64,000 nt of DNA from Coleofasciculaceae cyanobacterium. Lineage in GTDB: Bacteria; Cyanobacteriota; Cyanobacteriia; Cyanobacteriales; Xenococcaceae. Of this stretch, positions 1 to 10,024 are shown one piece after another; the first letter of the stretch is position 1; each line of letters begins with the position of its first letter. Position numbers and translations under genes: made by a program. The notes beneath the pieces are model-generated. The model had not been told where the DNA came from. It made no database searches and was given only the letters and a program-made list of their open reading frames with translations. The stretch is taken from NCBI GenBank assembly GCA_036703275.1, contig DATNPK010000096.1, positions 186,001 through 250,000 of the forward strand, given 5' to 3'.

Positions 1-378
1 GATTATCTTAATAGTATTGGCATGGATAAGATTCATGACTATGAAGAAGAACTTACTGCCTACTTGTTTGAGCAACTAGAAACCATTCCTAACCTGAGAA
101 TTTACGGCAAAAAACCCACCTCAGATGGTAAAGGTAGAGCAGCATTAGCAGCCTTTAACGTGCCAGGAATCCATGCCAGCGATTTGGCCACTTTACTAGA
201 TCATGATGGTATTGCCATTCGTTCTGGTCATCATTGTACCCAACCCTTGCATCGTATATTTAATGCTTCTGGTAGTGCTAGAGCAAGTCTATATTTTTAC
301 AATACCCGCGAAGAAATTGATGCGTTTGTCGTAGCTTTGAAAAGTACGATTGAGTTTTTCCAGAGTATGAATGAATAA
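1..378 (+). CDS. sufS: SufS-type cysteine desulfurase, C-terminal part
   Basis: C-terminal end of a PLP-dependent class V aminotransferase that takes sulfur from cysteine for Fe-S cluster assembly. The frame is open from base 1 (D-Y-L-N-S-I-G before the first Met at 22), so the gene starts upstream of the window. The motif RSGHHCTQP holds the catalytic persulfide cysteine in the sequence context typical of SufS. The end (YFYNTREEIDAFV) is the usual small C-terminal domain. Cyanobacterial sufS normally ends a sufBCDS operon, but the upstream genes are not visible. The alternative IscS/NifS assignment is less likely because those have a different cysteine loop. Confidence 0.9.
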   Translation, partial: DYLNSIGMDKIHDYEEELTAYLFEQLETIPNLRIYGKKPTSDGKGRAALAAFNVPGIHASDLATLLDHDGIAIRSGHHCTQPLHRIFNASGSARASLYFYNTREEIDAFVVALKSTIEFFQSMNE

Positions 379-593
379 GTAAAGACGTAGGTAGTAGCTA
401 ATAAATAAAGCTAAAGCCTAATTATTAGTAATATGTAATAAAATTATCAGCCAAGAAATTTTTCTATTGACTTAGGAAGGAAATGAATAAGAGCAAATCA
501 TTATTAGAATATATAGATATAGTAAATGTCTATAAAGCTAAAAGCTAAAGACCAATTAATTTGCCTTTTCAACAGATAAATAAAATATACAAC

Positions 594-1982
594 ATGACTA
601 CAGCAGCTACAGCAACAACAGAACAGTTAAAAAGCGCGATCGCAGCTTATAAAGACAAGGTAGACTACTTAGAAATTCGCGTCGAGCAAAGCGAGTCTAC
701 AGGGCTTTCCTTTCGCGGTAAACAGTTAGACTCCGTAGATCGTAGTTTTTCTCTAGGAGGCGGAATTCGTGCCTGTTATAAAGGTGGCTGGAGTTTTGTT
801 ACCTTTAATGGCTTAAAAGAGCTTAACGAAAGAATTGAAGAGGCAATTTCTCAAGCGAAGCTAGTAGGCAAGGAAGAAACGCAACTAGCAACAGTTGAAC
901 CTATAGAAGATTATGTCCCAGAAGAGATTAAGCGCGATCCCCGTGAAGTTTCTCTACAGGATAAGCGTAAACTGTTAGAAGCTTATAATCAAATCTTGTT
1001 AGATTTCGATCCTCGCATCCAAACTACAATGGCAAGTATCGGCGATCGCTTTGCGACTAAAACTTTTATTAATTCTACTGGTAGCTGTATTGTTCAAGAA
1101 AGGTTAGATGTTAATGGACGCTTTGCGGCGATCGCCAAAGGTGAAGATGGTATAGTGCGTCAAGGTTTTGAGTCGGTTCATTCTCGTAATGACTTTAATG
1201 CTTTGGTCGGCATTGAAGATCGCGTTAAAGGCGCAGCCGAGCGAGCAGTCAGGCAATTAGAGGCAAAATCTGTCAAAGGTGGCCAGTATACGGTAGTTCT
1301 CGACCCTTACCTATCTGGTGTATTTATTCACGAAGCTTTTGGACATCTCTCAGAAGCCGATTTTGTTTATGAAAATCCTCAAATGCAAGAGTTGCTAACC
1401 TTAGGTAAGCCGATGGGAATCAAGCAGTTAAACGTAGTTGATGATGCTACTATGGAAAACCTGCCAGGATCGATGAAATATGATGATGAAGGTGTCCCAG
1501 GGCAGCGCAAGCATTTAATTAAAAACGGTGTTTTGAGCGAACGTCTGCACTCCCGCGAGACAGCAGGAAAGATGGCGGAAGCACCTACAGGTAATGCTAG
1601 AGCCATCCGCGCTAACTATCCTCCCATTGTGCGCATGACTAATACCGCTATTGAACCAGGAGACACTCCGTTAGAACAAATGTTTGAGGGAATTGAAGAA
1701 GGTGTCTATGCTGTCAGAATGCTCGGTGGACAAACCAATGGCGAAATGTTTACCTTCGCAGCAGCGGAGGGCTATATGATCCGTGATGGAAAAATTGCTG
1801 AACCAGTCAGCGATGTAACTTTATCAGGGAATGTGTTTCAAACGCTGCAAGATATAGATGCAATTAGTAGCGATACTCTATATACCAATGGGGGGTGTGG
1901 TAAAGGTGGGCAAATGCCATTGCCTGTAAGCGTTGGTGGTCCTCACATTCGGATTAGAAATGTCGTGGTTGGTGGAAGATAA
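594..1982 (+). CDS. tldD: TldD-like metallopeptidase
   Basis: TldD/PmbA family metalloprotease; the TldD-TldE heterodimer degrades or matures small peptides in the cytosol. The zinc motif HEAFGH (about residues 246-251) is intact, and the C-terminal GGCGKGGQMPLPVS segment is typical of the family. The ATG at 594 is preferred. An upstream in-frame TTG at 561 would add 11 residues (MPFQQINKIYN) with no family support. At 462 residues the length is normal. The TldE partner is not in this window. The gene follows sufS by about 215 bases on the same strand and probably has its own promoter. Confidence 0.92.
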   Translation: MTTAATATTEQLKSAIAAYKDKVDYLEIRVEQSESTGLSFRGKQLDSVDRSFSLGGGIRACYKGGWSFVTFNGLKELNERIEEAISQAKLVGKEETQLATVEPIEDYVPEEIKRDPREVSLQDKRKLLEAYNQILLDFDPRIQTTMASIGDRFATKTFINSTGSCIVQERLDVNGRFAAIAKGEDGIVRQGFESVHSRNDFNALVGIEDRVKGAAERAVRQLEAKSVKGGQYTVVLDPYLSGVFIHEAFGHLSEADFVYENPQMQELLTLGKPMGIKQLNVVDDATMENLPGSMKYDDEGVPGQRKHLIKNGVLSERLHSRETAGKMAEAPTGNARAIRANYPPIVRMTNTAIEPGDTPLEQMFEGIEEGVYAVRMLGGQTNGEMFTFAAAEGYMIRDGKIAEPVSDVTLSGNVFQTLQDIDAISSDTLYTNGGCGKGGQMPLPVSVGGPHIRIRNVVVGGR

Positions 1983-2014
1983 ATTGAATTAAAAAAGCTA
2001 AGAAAAGAAACACT

Positions 2015-2500
2015 TTGAGCAAGGAAGCCCGCGTCCTAAAGGACGACGCGAAGCGCGACACGAAGTTAGTCCGTGCATGATAAGCGGAGCAGCGCGGTCT
2101 TGGGCTTTGCCCAAGTATAGCGATATCCGAAGGTGTATCCTTTAGGACTGCTTCAAGAAGCTTCGAGACCGAAGGGCGGAGTGCGGTTTATCCGTGAATC
2201 CGCGATTGGCAAATGCTTACTTCATACCGCTTCGCGTCCTAAAGGATTCGCTAAAGGGTATATGCGTAGCGGTATCTTTTAGGACACCTTCGGATAAGCC
2301 CTTCGCGTTACACGAAGCTAGTCATGCACGGGCATATCGCCGAAGGGCGTTTACCCTCAAAGCTATAAGGGCAAGCATCGCATAGTTTGATGCAAGGGCG
2401 ACGCGAAGGACGCGCCTCCAGGCGCTAATCCTTTAGGGCTAGTGTGACCGAAGGGCGGAGTGCGGTTTATGCGTGAATCCGCGATTGGCTTTAGTGCAAG
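2015..2500. repeat. cluster of dispersed palindromic repeats
   Basis: This gene-free stretch is made almost entirely of short GC-rich modules such as CCTAAAGGA, GCGAAGCG, CCGAAGGGC and TAGCGGTATC. A 44-bp unit occurs twice inside it (2167-2210 and 2446-2489, one mismatch). The 51 bp at 2160-2210 recur exactly, inverted, at 44260-44310. The block 2251-2294 recurs at 58992-59035 with one mismatch. Composition differs sharply from the AT-rich intergenic DNA around it. Open frames inside it are by-products of the repeats. The remainder up to 2614 holds nothing I recognise. Confidence 0.85.
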
Positions 2501-2614
2501 TCTTGCTGTTGTACGTCATACATCAAATCATCAACGCGCTGAATCTCTACTGAATTATCAATAATCAACCTAAACTCGGGATAAGCTGAAAGGCTTGTGT
2601 TTTCGTTCTCTGCC

Positions 2615-2700
2615 AAACTGTTATTTTCCTGGAATTTTTAAGAAGCGATTAGCGATTAGCTTTCATAACCCTTAAATTGCCTTAACCCGAACTGAGGTTA
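2615..2700. repeat. intergenic repeat, uninterrupted copy
   Basis: Bases 2615-2649 match 58926-58960 over 35 positions with one mismatch. The right part (2653-2700) matches 59104-59160 apart from a small indel, including an identical 25-base core (CTTAAATTGCCTTAACCCGA and onward). In this copy the halves adjoin; in the other they are separated by about 143 bp of palindromic repeat. Both copies end at the 3' end of a minus-strand gene (cysE here, trm1 there). Confidence 0.75.
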
Positions 2701-2701
2701 A

Positions 2702-3478
2702 TTAGTTTTCTTCAAATAGTTCTTCGCCCAAAAATTCTCTAATTTCTTTATCTCTCAACAGGCAGCTATCTTTTATCTGTTGACATGATTCACCTTCTGG
2801 AGACTCTGATAATACTACCGCAACCAAAGATTTACGCTCAGATTGAGACTGTCTAAGCTGCTTTACTTCTTGTTCTAAAGACTCGATGCGATCGACTAAA
2901 GTACGAATAACTGCTGCTTCTGAATCAGGTAAGTTGCCATGCTCTAATGGATCTACCTTAACTCCCGAACGGTATACTATTCTTCCAGGGATACCAACTA
3001 CGGTGCAGTTAGAAGGCACATCTCGTAATACCACCGAACCTGCTCCAATACGCACATTGTTGCCAATTTGTATATTGCCCAAGACTTTTGCCCCACCGCC
3101 AATAACAACATTTTCTCCCAATGTCGGGTGACGTTTACCTGTTTCTTTTCCTGTTCCCCCTAAAGTAACTCCCTGATAAATTAAAGAGTAATCGCCGATG
3201 ATCGCTGTTTCGCCGATAACTACCCCCATACCGTGGTCGATAAATACACCTTTACCAATTTGCGCTCCTGGATGAATTTCAATTCCTGTGAAGAAACGAG
3301 CCAGATGAGAAATTAAGCGGGGAAAGAAAGGAATGCCTACTTTAGATAACCAGTGAGCCAAGCGATGTAAGAAAAGAGCCTGTAAACCTGGATAACAAAC
3401 TAAAACCTCAAGCCAGTTGCGGGCTGCGGGGTCGCGTTCAAAGATGATGCGAAAGTCAGCTACTAGTGAGGAAAGCAT
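2702..3478 (-). CDS. cysE: serine O-acetyltransferase
   Basis: Transfers acetyl from acetyl-CoA to L-serine, giving O-acetylserine for cysteine synthesis. Residues 1-60 hold the helical SATase N-terminal domain. From about residue 65 the left-handed beta-helix hexapeptides follow, with the family sequences [19 protein letters not shown] and [18 protein letters not shown] charged tail of about 70 residues follows the usual core, as in several cyanobacterial CysE proteins. The ATG at 3478 gives the standard [22 protein letters not shown] start. Its last bases adjoin a dispersed repeat (2615-2700). Confidence 0.95.
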   Translation of the reverse strand: MLSSLVADFRIIFERDPAARNWLEVLVCYPGLQALFLHRLAHWLSKVGIPFFPRLISHLARFFTGIEIHPGAQIGKGVFIDHGMGVVIGETAIIGDYSLIYQGVTLGGTGKETGKRHPTLGENVVIGGGAKVLGNIQIGNNVRIGAGSVVLRDVPSNCTVVGIPGRIVYRSGVKVDPLEHGNLPDSEAAVIRTLVDRIESLEQEVKQLRQSQSERKSLVAVVLSESPEGESCQQIKDSCLLRDKEIREFLGEELFEEN

Positions 3479-3836
3479 CAGTTATTATCCTTTATTGACT
3501 AATGTTTGATATCAACGAAACTATTTTATCTTTTTCATGGCATTTCTGAACTCTGTAATTTGGTGTAAAAACACACCATTTGTAATTAATGCTTTCTGGT
3601 GAATACTAATTGGCTCTATTGAGTTATTTTTTGATTTTCTCTAGACTTACAGCTATTAGCTTTTGGCGCGATCGCTTTTTTACGCCTTCGACTAAAACAG
3701 AAAACAGGTATTATATGTATTATGTATATTGATTTGGTAATAGCTGGCAGTTAGAGCAAAAAATGAAATTGCCGAAGCAAAATTTAATCACAATCCACGA
3801 TTAATCATCACCAACTAAAAAATATTGATGATTTTG
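3479..3836. other. AT-rich gap between cysE and ftn2
   Basis: No gene seen. It holds the cysE upstream region and a small perfect inverted repeat, TGGTGT (3561-3566) with ACACCA (3573-3578), that could be a weak hairpin. One HIP1-like site lies near 3667. Confidence 0.5.
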
Positions 3837-6176
3837 CTAGAGTGTTTTCAACACTTCTGCATTTTGAATTAGCCATTTTTCCCCCTGACGCACAAGCTGA
3901 TAGCGGACTAATAAATTATCATCATAGGATTGAGCATTATCTAACTTTCCTGATTGATAATGTTTAGCGATTTCCTGAACTTCCGCTTCTACAGTTGCTT
4001 TGTTGCGATCGCTGGGATTAATCGTTGCCGAACGCATGATCAGATTATGCTGATACTCCCGATAAAAATTTCCTGCTTGATAAGCAGCAGCGCGATCGCG
4101 CCAGGTAGTCAACAATGGTTCTGCCAAAATATTATTTAACTGGTCAATTTGATGTTCTTTGCCAAAAGCTGCTGATTTGCTACTCAACCAGTTGTCAATC
4201 AGCTGCTGCGATTGTTCGGCAAAGGTTAATTTTGGTTGAGCTGCAACGGGTATGGTCTTTTTGGATGGTAACTCAATAGTGGGCTGATCGACGGCAATCA
4301 TCAACTGTGCCTCGTTAGCCGTTTTAATGCTGGGAGAAAGAAACAGCTTCATAGCAATATATCCCAGCGTACCTACGCCAACAACTAAACTAATCACAAA
4401 CAACCAGCCTTGCCAAATGGTAGCAGGACTGCGCTTGTTTTGACGCGAAACTCTGCGTTTTGCTGTTCCCTCCGCTTTTTGCATAACAGATGGCCCAACA
4501 GCTCTGGTTTGGGCTTGAGGTTGAAGTGGTAGCGAAAGAGACTTCTTGGCTGGAAAATTTTGCTTAGGAGTATTACGATTTGGTGGAACAGGACGATATC
4601 CTGGTTCGGACGTAGCTGGCGCAACTCGATGATTGCGCTCAATGGTTGCAGTTCCTATACTTGAAGGAGTGGTAGCCGCACCGACTAGCTCTGTTTGAGC
4701 TTGGGCAACGTGGTTTGATGACCTGACTCTAGCTGAGGCTGCTTTTTCGGCAGAAAAAAAATTTCGCCATAAAGCCCTAATTCTTCTGAGCGCAGTTTCA
4801 GACTGATTGCCACTTTCAACAATAGACTTTTGCTGTTTTGGAGTTTTAGCTATAGACGCTTTGGCTGTAGTAAATGTGGCTGGCGGGGCTAATTCTTCTA
4901 AATAGTCTTGCACTTGGCGATCGCCAAAATATTCTTTTAAAGTTAATTGAGTTGCTGCTAAATCGCTAAATTGAGCAATAACATCTTCCTGTAGCCATTT
5001 TTCGCCATAAAAACATAATCCTGGTAATAAATCTGAGCTACCCAAACAGTGTTGCTGAACCTGCTCTACTTTGCTGGTATCTTGAGCATTTTTTAGTTTA
5101 TCAATCGCTTTTTCTGTGTGTCCCAATAGCAAAGCCGATATTGCCTGTTCCCAACCGACATCTTGTTGTTCACTCAAACTATCTAGTTTTCTTTGGGCGC
5201 GCAGAACTAGTTCTGGTTGTTTTAAGCTGAATCCTCGCCCCAAAAGCGCATAAACTGCTAAATAATTAGCGATCGCCGAATCGCTTTGATCTTCGCGATC
5301 AAATAGTTGCTGTTGTTCGGCTGAGGTTAAGTAGGTTCTTAGCTGTTGCACAAAACACAAGAACTGATCGAAACTTAAACCAGAGCGATCTGACCCTTTG
5401 CCTTCTATACCTTGACGTTGAAGCAGCATTTCTCGCAGCAATTTAAAACCTTTGGCTCTTTCAGCAGACTGAGCAGAATTTTGAGAAATTAATTCTAAAA
5501 CTCGATAAGGACGTAGTTTGTATAAATCTAGCTGCAATTCTTCTTTTAAATGAGCAAATAAATTTTCTTGGTTAAGTATGTCTATCCCCATTTGACCAGA
5601 AACAGCAGCATTTTCATATTCTCCTCGATGCCATTGTTCGCGACCTAATTCTAGATAAGCTAAAGCTAAAGAAAGAATTAGATCCTCTTTGGTAGTATCA
5701 ATCGAGACTTCATCCTGCTCTTGCGATCGCAAATCGAATTGTTGGTTATTAAAATAATCAATTCCGATCTTGAGAACTAGCTCGTATTCACCCAGTTCAT
5801 GTAAGATTAACAATCCTCCTATCAATTGATTTGAGGGGATTTCAATTGTCGGATTTGCTAGAGGAATTGTGGCAACGTCTTCAACAACTTCAACAATTTC
5901 TGAGTCGGCTGCTTTCACTGCTTCTTCTTGTGGCTCAGAAATTGACCAAGACTGTATATTGAGCAAAAATTGAGCATCATAGGTTGCTCTTTGCCCTAAG
6001 TCCGACAAAACTTGATAGGAATGTTGAATTAATTCTTGACGAGCTAAAATTGCTGGTTCACTATATTCACGGCGGGGCTGTTGCAGGAGACGATCGCGAT
6101 AAGCTTGCTCTAATTGCTCTGGAGTAGCTTTGACAGGTACGCTCAGTATACGGTAATAGTCGAGGGGGATTCGCAC
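3837..6176 (-). CDS. ftn2: Ftn2/ZipN (ARC6 family) cell-division protein
   Basis: Cyanobacterial membrane protein that anchors FtsZ and organises the divisome; homologous to plastid ARC6. Visible order: a J-like N-terminus (about residues 5-70, MRIPLDYYRILSVPVKATP) that lacks the HPD tripeptide; a long helical TPR-like region; a Pro/Arg-rich linker; one membrane span at about residues 590-612 (GWLFVISLVVGVGTLGYIAM); and a C-terminal IMS/DUF4101 domain (QLIDNWLSSKSAAFGKEHQI). The start matches the family. It lies close to minCDE, so several division genes cluster here. Confidence 0.93.
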   Translation of the reverse strand: MRIPLDYYRILSVPVKATPEQLEQAYRDRLLQQPRREYSEPAILARQELIQHSYQVLSDLGQRATYDAQFLLNIQSWSISEPQEEAVKAADSEIVEVVEDVATIPLANPTIEIPSNQLIGGLLILHELGEYELVLKIGIDYFNNQQFDLRSQEQDEVSIDTTKEDLILSLALAYLELGREQWHRGEYENAAVSGQMGIDILNQENLFAHLKEELQLDLYKLRPYRVLELISQNSAQSAERAKGFKLLREMLLQRQGIEGKGSDRSGLSFDQFLCFVQQLRTYLTSAEQQQLFDREDQSDSAIANYLAVYALLGRGFSLKQPELVLRAQRKLDSLSEQQDVGWEQAISALLLGHTEKAIDKLKNAQDTSKVEQVQQHCLGSSDLLPGLCFYGEKWLQEDVIAQFSDLAATQLTLKEYFGDRQVQDYLEELAPPATFTTAKASIAKTPKQQKSIVESGNQSETALRRIRALWRNFFSAEKAASARVRSSNHVAQAQTELVGAATTPSSIGTATIERNHRVAPATSEPGYRPVPPNRNTPKQNFPAKKSLSLPLQPQAQTRAVGPSVMQKAEGTAKRRVSRQNKRSPATIWQGWLFVISLVVGVGTLGYIAMKLFLSPSIKTANEAQLMIAVDQPTIELPSKKTIPVAAQPKLTFAEQSQQLIDNWLSSKSAAFGKEHQIDQLNNILAEPLLTTWRDRAAAYQAGNFYREYQHNLIMRSATINPSDRNKATVEAEVQEIAKHYQSGKLDNAQSYDDNLLVRYQLVRQGEKWLIQNAEVLKTL

Positions 6177-6409
6177 GATGATAAGTTCCTCTGGACGGCT
6201 TTAACGTCCTGGTAAGTGACAAGTTAGTGAAAGAATAAGTAATAGCCAAACTGTTGTAGCTTTTCTAGCAACTCGAACAGTTTGGCAAGCTTGATAAATC
6301 TGATGTTTTTGCTTTTTGCCAGCATTCTAACTCAGTTTTAGCAAACTGTATAAAATATTCAAATTGAGTTGAAAAAAAGATGACTAACCGTAAACTTTGT
6401 TAAAAAATT

Positions 6410-7735
6410 ATGAACCAAAATCAACCAAAGATAATTGTGATTGATGATGATCCGACTGGATCTCAGACGGTACATGGTTGTTTGCTATTAATGCAGTGGG
6501 ATGTGGCAACTTTAACTACAGGCTTACTCGATAGCGTGCCGATTTTTTTCATCCTCAGTAATACCAGGGCAATGAGTCCTGATGAAGCAGCAGCAATTAC
6601 TCAAGAAATCTGTCACAATCTAAAAATTGCGATCGCCGAGATAGGCATCAAAAACTTTTTAATAGTTAGTCGTTCCGACTCCACATTACGGGGACACTAT
6701 CCCATTGAAACTGATGTAATTGCTGAAGAGCTAGGTGGTTTTGATGCTCATTTTTTGACTCCTGCTTTTTTTGAAGGAGGCAGAATTACCGTCGATCACA
6801 CTCATTATCTCTTAATTGATGGAGTAAAAACTCCTGTCGCCGAAACAGAGTTTGCTCGTGACTCGGTGTTTGGCTATAGTCATAGCTGTCTTCCTGACTA
6901 CGTTGCCGAAAAAACTCAGGGCAAGATTCCTAGTTCCCAGGTGGTTAAATTTAACCTGTCTGATATTCGCAGTGGTCAAATTTACCAACGCCTATTACAG
7001 TTAACGAACAATCAATGTGTGGTTGTGGATGGAGAAACTCAAGCAGATTTTGATTTATTCGCTCAAGCAGTTTTACAGGCTACAGGCGAAGGTAAACGTT
7101 TTTTGTTTCGTTCTGCCGCTAGTTTACTAAGTTCTTTAGCACAGTTAGGACAACAGCCAACACCAGCAGAAAAGATGGCGCGCTATCGACCAACAAACAA
7201 CCCTGGGATAGTTTTAGTAGGTTCTCATGTACAGAAAACCACACAACAGCTAAGCCAACTGTTGCAACAAGATCGGGTAGCTGGAATTGAGATTGATGTA
7301 GTGCGTTTGCGCGATCGCCCTCAGGATCGAAATACGATTCTTCAAGAAACTTTAGATACAGTGAACCAGATATTTGCTCAGGAAAAAACTCCCGTTATTT
7401 ATACCAGCCGTCAAGAATTAAGCTTTGTTAATATTCAACAGCGTTTAGAATTTGGCACAATTGTTTCTGCACTTCTCATGGATGTAGTTCGTGGTTTGCC
7501 AAAGTCAATCGGGTTTTTGATTAGTAAAGGTGGAATTACTTCTAATGACGTACTCAGTGTCGGTTTAAACCTAACGCTAGTTAGACTTTTAGGACAAATT
7601 TTACCAGGATGTTCCGTGGTTCGTACCGAGGCGACTCATCCCCAATTTCCCAACTTACCAGTAGTTTTATTTCCAGGCAATGTAGGCGATCGAGATAGTT
7701 TAGTTGCTGCTTGGCATCGCTTAAGAAACTTGTAA
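6410..7735 (+). CDS. four-carbon acid sugar kinase family protein
   Basis: Member of the OtnK/DtnK/YgbK (formerly DUF1537) kinase family, which phosphorylates four-carbon acid sugars such as threonate and erythronate. The N-terminal domain begins with IVIDDDPTGSQTVHGC and carries the substrate motif SRSDSTLRGHYP. The C-terminal nucleotide domain contains SKGGITSNDV and ends with VVLFPGNVGD. Length (441) is normal. No dehydrogenase or aldolase partner is adjacent, so its true substrate in cyanobacteria is open. Confidence 0.85.
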   Translation: MNQNQPKIIVIDDDPTGSQTVHGCLLLMQWDVATLTTGLLDSVPIFFILSNTRAMSPDEAAAITQEICHNLKIAIAEIGIKNFLIVSRSDSTLRGHYPIETDVIAEELGGFDAHFLTPAFFEGGRITVDHTHYLLIDGVKTPVAETEFARDSVFGYSHSCLPDYVAEKTQGKIPSSQVVKFNLSDIRSGQIYQRLLQLTNNQCVVVDGETQADFDLFAQAVLQATGEGKRFLFRSAASLLSSLAQLGQQPTPAEKMARYRPTNNPGIVLVGSHVQKTTQQLSQLLQQDRVAGIEIDVVRLRDRPQDRNTILQETLDTVNQIFAQEKTPVIYTSRQELSFVNIQQRLEFGTIVSALLMDVVRGLPKSIGFLISKGGITSNDVLSVGLNLTLVRLLGQILPGCSVVRTEATHPQFPNLPVVLFPGNVGDRDSLVAAWHRLRNL

Positions 7736-7834
7736 TCTTTCATCAAGAGAAATTTACGTTAATATGTGAAGCGTGAAAACAGAACTACCTAAAAAGTAGA
7801 TATACGTAGATATACGGATGATCGGGATTGTTGC

Positions 7835-8674
7835 ATGACTTTCGAGCCTACTATCTCTCTGGATAAAATTGACGATCTACCTGATTCGTCTCCTCTAGTT
7901 AGTCGCTATTCGCAAATTTACCTAAAAAACGACGGTGAACAGATCCTACTGATTCTGCCGACTCAAGCCGAAATAAATTCTGATTTACCTTGGTCAGAAA
8001 CTTGGCAAGAACTAAAACATCTGTTAAAAACCAAGGAGCAGTCTTGGCAGATAGGAACAAATGTGTGCTTAGTTGCTAAAGATCGGCTGCTTGACTCTAG
8101 ACAACTACAAACCATTGCCGAAACTCTTAATGATGTCAAACTTTCTCTGTCAACAGTTAGTACTAATCGAAGGCAGACGGCGGTAGCTGCTGCTACTAGC
8201 GGTTACTCTGTACAGCAGAAAATTTCTGCCCAACCGTTAGTAGAGAATCAGACTGATTTAAAAGATGTTATCTCTCCCACCCTGGCAGAGCCACTATATT
8301 TACAAAGTACAGTTCGCTCTGGAGTCGAAATACGTCATCCTGGAACAATTGTGATCTTTGGTGACTTAAATCCTGGCGGAAAAGCGATCGCAGCGGGGGA
8401 TATTTTAGTCTGGGGTCGCTTGCGGGGTATTGCCCACGCAGGAGCGCAAGGAAACCATCAATGTCGAATTACGGCGTTGCAAATGGAATTTACTCAACTG
8501 CGGATTGCCGATGCTGTTGCTCGAGCGCCTAAATTAAGACCTAGATGCTTATCACCAGAATTGGCTTTCATCACTATAGATGGAATTCGTTTAGCTAATA
8601 CCTCAGGGTTCGCTAAACGCTATATTTTTTCATCATCAAAAAAGGCATGGGTTGAAAAAAACCAAGCAAAATAA
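7835..8674 (+). CDS. minC: septum site-determining protein MinC
   Basis: FtsZ-assembly inhibitor of the Min system. The N-terminal half is poorly conserved. The C-terminal beta-helical MinC domain (about residues 160-260) is clear: GVEIRHPGTIVIFGDLNPGG, then GDILVWGRLRGIAHAGAQGN, the region that binds MinD and forms copolymers. The tail after residue 260 is basic. minD starts 30 bases downstream on the same strand, so minC-minD are co-transcribed. Confidence 0.95.
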   Translation: MTFEPTISLDKIDDLPDSSPLVSRYSQIYLKNDGEQILLILPTQAEINSDLPWSETWQELKHLLKTKEQSWQIGTNVCLVAKDRLLDSRQLQTIAETLNDVKLSLSTVSTNRRQTAVAAATSGYSVQQKISAQPLVENQTDLKDVISPTLAEPLYLQSTVRSGVEIRHPGTIVIFGDLNPGGKAIAAGDILVWGRLRGIAHAGAQGNHQCRITALQMEFTQLRIADAVARAPKLRPRCLSPELAFITIDGIRLANTSGFAKRYIFSSSKKAWVEKNQAK

Positions 8675-8704
8675 CTACAGCTACACAAATCGTAAGCAAG
8701 TAAT

Positions 8705-9502
8705 ATGAGTCGTATAATTGTTGTTACTTCTGGTAAAGGAGGAGTTGGTAAAACCACAACTACCTCCAACTTGGGAGCTGCACTGGCCAAACATAATCGT
8801 TCTGTAGCTCTCATTGACGCTGATTTTGGATTAAGAAATCTAGACTTGTTGCTGGGACTGGAAGAGCGTGTAGTCTATACTGCCATAGACGTACTGGCTG
8901 GAGAATGCCGCTTAGCACAGGCTTTGGTTAAGGATAAACGCCTTAAAGGTTTAGTGTTGCTTCCAGCAGCGCAAAATCGCAATAAAGAATCGGTTCAGCC
9001 AGAGCAAATGAAAAAACTAGCTACTGCTTTGGCTAAAGGTTATGATTACATTCTCATTGATTGCCCAGCAGGTATTGAACTAGGTTTTCGCAACGCTATT
9101 TCTGCTGCCGAAGAAGCTTTAATCGTCACAACTCCTGAAGTTGCTGCGGTACGAGATGCTGACCGCGTTATTGGCTTACTAGAAGCAGAAGGTGTTAATA
9201 AAATCAGCCTTATTGTCAATCGAGTCAAACCTTTGATGATTGAGGAAAACAAAATGATGAGTGTAGAAGACGTGTTGGAATTATTGGGCGTACCTTTAAT
9301 CGGCGTTGTTCCTGATGATGAAAAAGTAATTGTAGCTACCAACAGAGGAGAACCCTTAGTTTTGGGAGATGTTGAATCTGTTCCTGCAAAGGCATATTCA
9401 AACATCGCTCGGCGGTTAGAAGGAGAAAAGGTACCATTCCTTGACTTGATGGCAAATCAGGGAAACCTTTTGTCTCGTCTACGTCGAATGTTTGGTGGTT
9501 AG
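8705..9502 (+). CDS. minD: septum site-determining ATPase MinD
   Basis: ParA/Mrp-family ATPase that recruits MinC to the membrane and is displaced by MinE. The deviant Walker A motif SGKGGVGKTTTT lies at residues 9-20, the switch region IDADFGLRNLDLLLG follows, and LIDCPAGIELGF is the Walker B region. The C-terminal amphipathic helix (LLSRLRRMFGG) is the membrane-targeting sequence. Length (265) is standard. It lies between minC and minE. Confidence 0.97.
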   Translation: MSRIIVVTSGKGGVGKTTTTSNLGAALAKHNRSVALIDADFGLRNLDLLLGLEERVVYTAIDVLAGECRLAQALVKDKRLKGLVLLPAAQNRNKESVQPEQMKKLATALAKGYDYILIDCPAGIELGFRNAISAAEEALIVTTPEVAAVRDADRVIGLLEAEGVNKISLIVNRVKPLMIEENKMMSVEDVLELLGVPLIGVVPDDEKVIVATNRGEPLVLGDVESVPAKAYSNIARRLEGEKVPFLDLMANQGNLLSRLRRMFGG

Positions 9503-9634
9503 TTAGAAATTACTCTGTAAGCTCACAGAGCTAAATCTGACTATCTAACTATTGGTCAATAAACAAGACATTGGTTTGAGACAAGGTTAAACACTTTTGT
9601 GGATCAATACCATTGATTATGTTCGTTTTTCCCT

Positions 9635-10024
9635 ATGCAAACCGTGTTAAACATGATTAAAAGGTTTCTGGAAATGCTTTTTCCCTGGAATAATAACGCT
9701 AACAGTCGAAATCACGCTAAAAGCCGTTTAAAACTGATTATTGCTCACGATCGCGCCAGCATTAATCCAGACATAATGGAGGCAATGCGTGAAGAAATTT
9801 TAGATGTAGTCGCTCGCTATGTTGAGGTAGATCGAGAAGAAATGGAATTTTCTCTTTCTAACGATCAGCGTATGACTTCCTTGACTGCCAACCTGCCAAT
9901 TCGTCAAATTAAACGCATGAACGATCTCAAAGAACAAGTTAAGAAAGAGACTTCTGTTGACTTGCAAAAAATCGAGTTAGTTGAAATAGATCGAGAGGCT
10001 GAAGCCAATGCTCAATCAAAATAA
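9635..10024 (+). CDS. minE: cell division topological specificity factor MinE
   Basis: MinE stimulates MinD ATPase and gives site specificity to the Min system. The conserved segment SRLKLIIAHDR and the anti-MinCD helix and dimer region (EEILDVVARYVEVD) are present. Translation from 9635 gives 129 residues, longer than most MinE. The in-frame ATG at 9653 (MIKRFLEMLFPW) begins closer to the usual family N-terminus and may be the real start. The 132-base gap after minD contains a small CTCTGT/ACAGAG hairpin. Confidence 0.93.
   Translation: MQTVLNMIKRFLEMLFPWNNNANSRNHAKSRLKLIIAHDRASINPDIMEAMREEILDVVARYVEVDREEMEFSLSNDQRMTSLTANLPIRQIKRMNDLKEQVKKETSVDLQKIELVEIDREAEANAQSK

Noticed and set aside
2194-2385. 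Open frame of 63 codons inside the repeat cluster
   Set aside because: It consists of repeat modules read as protein (Arg/Ser/Ala-rich) with no family resemblance; repeats of this GC content leave frames open by chance.
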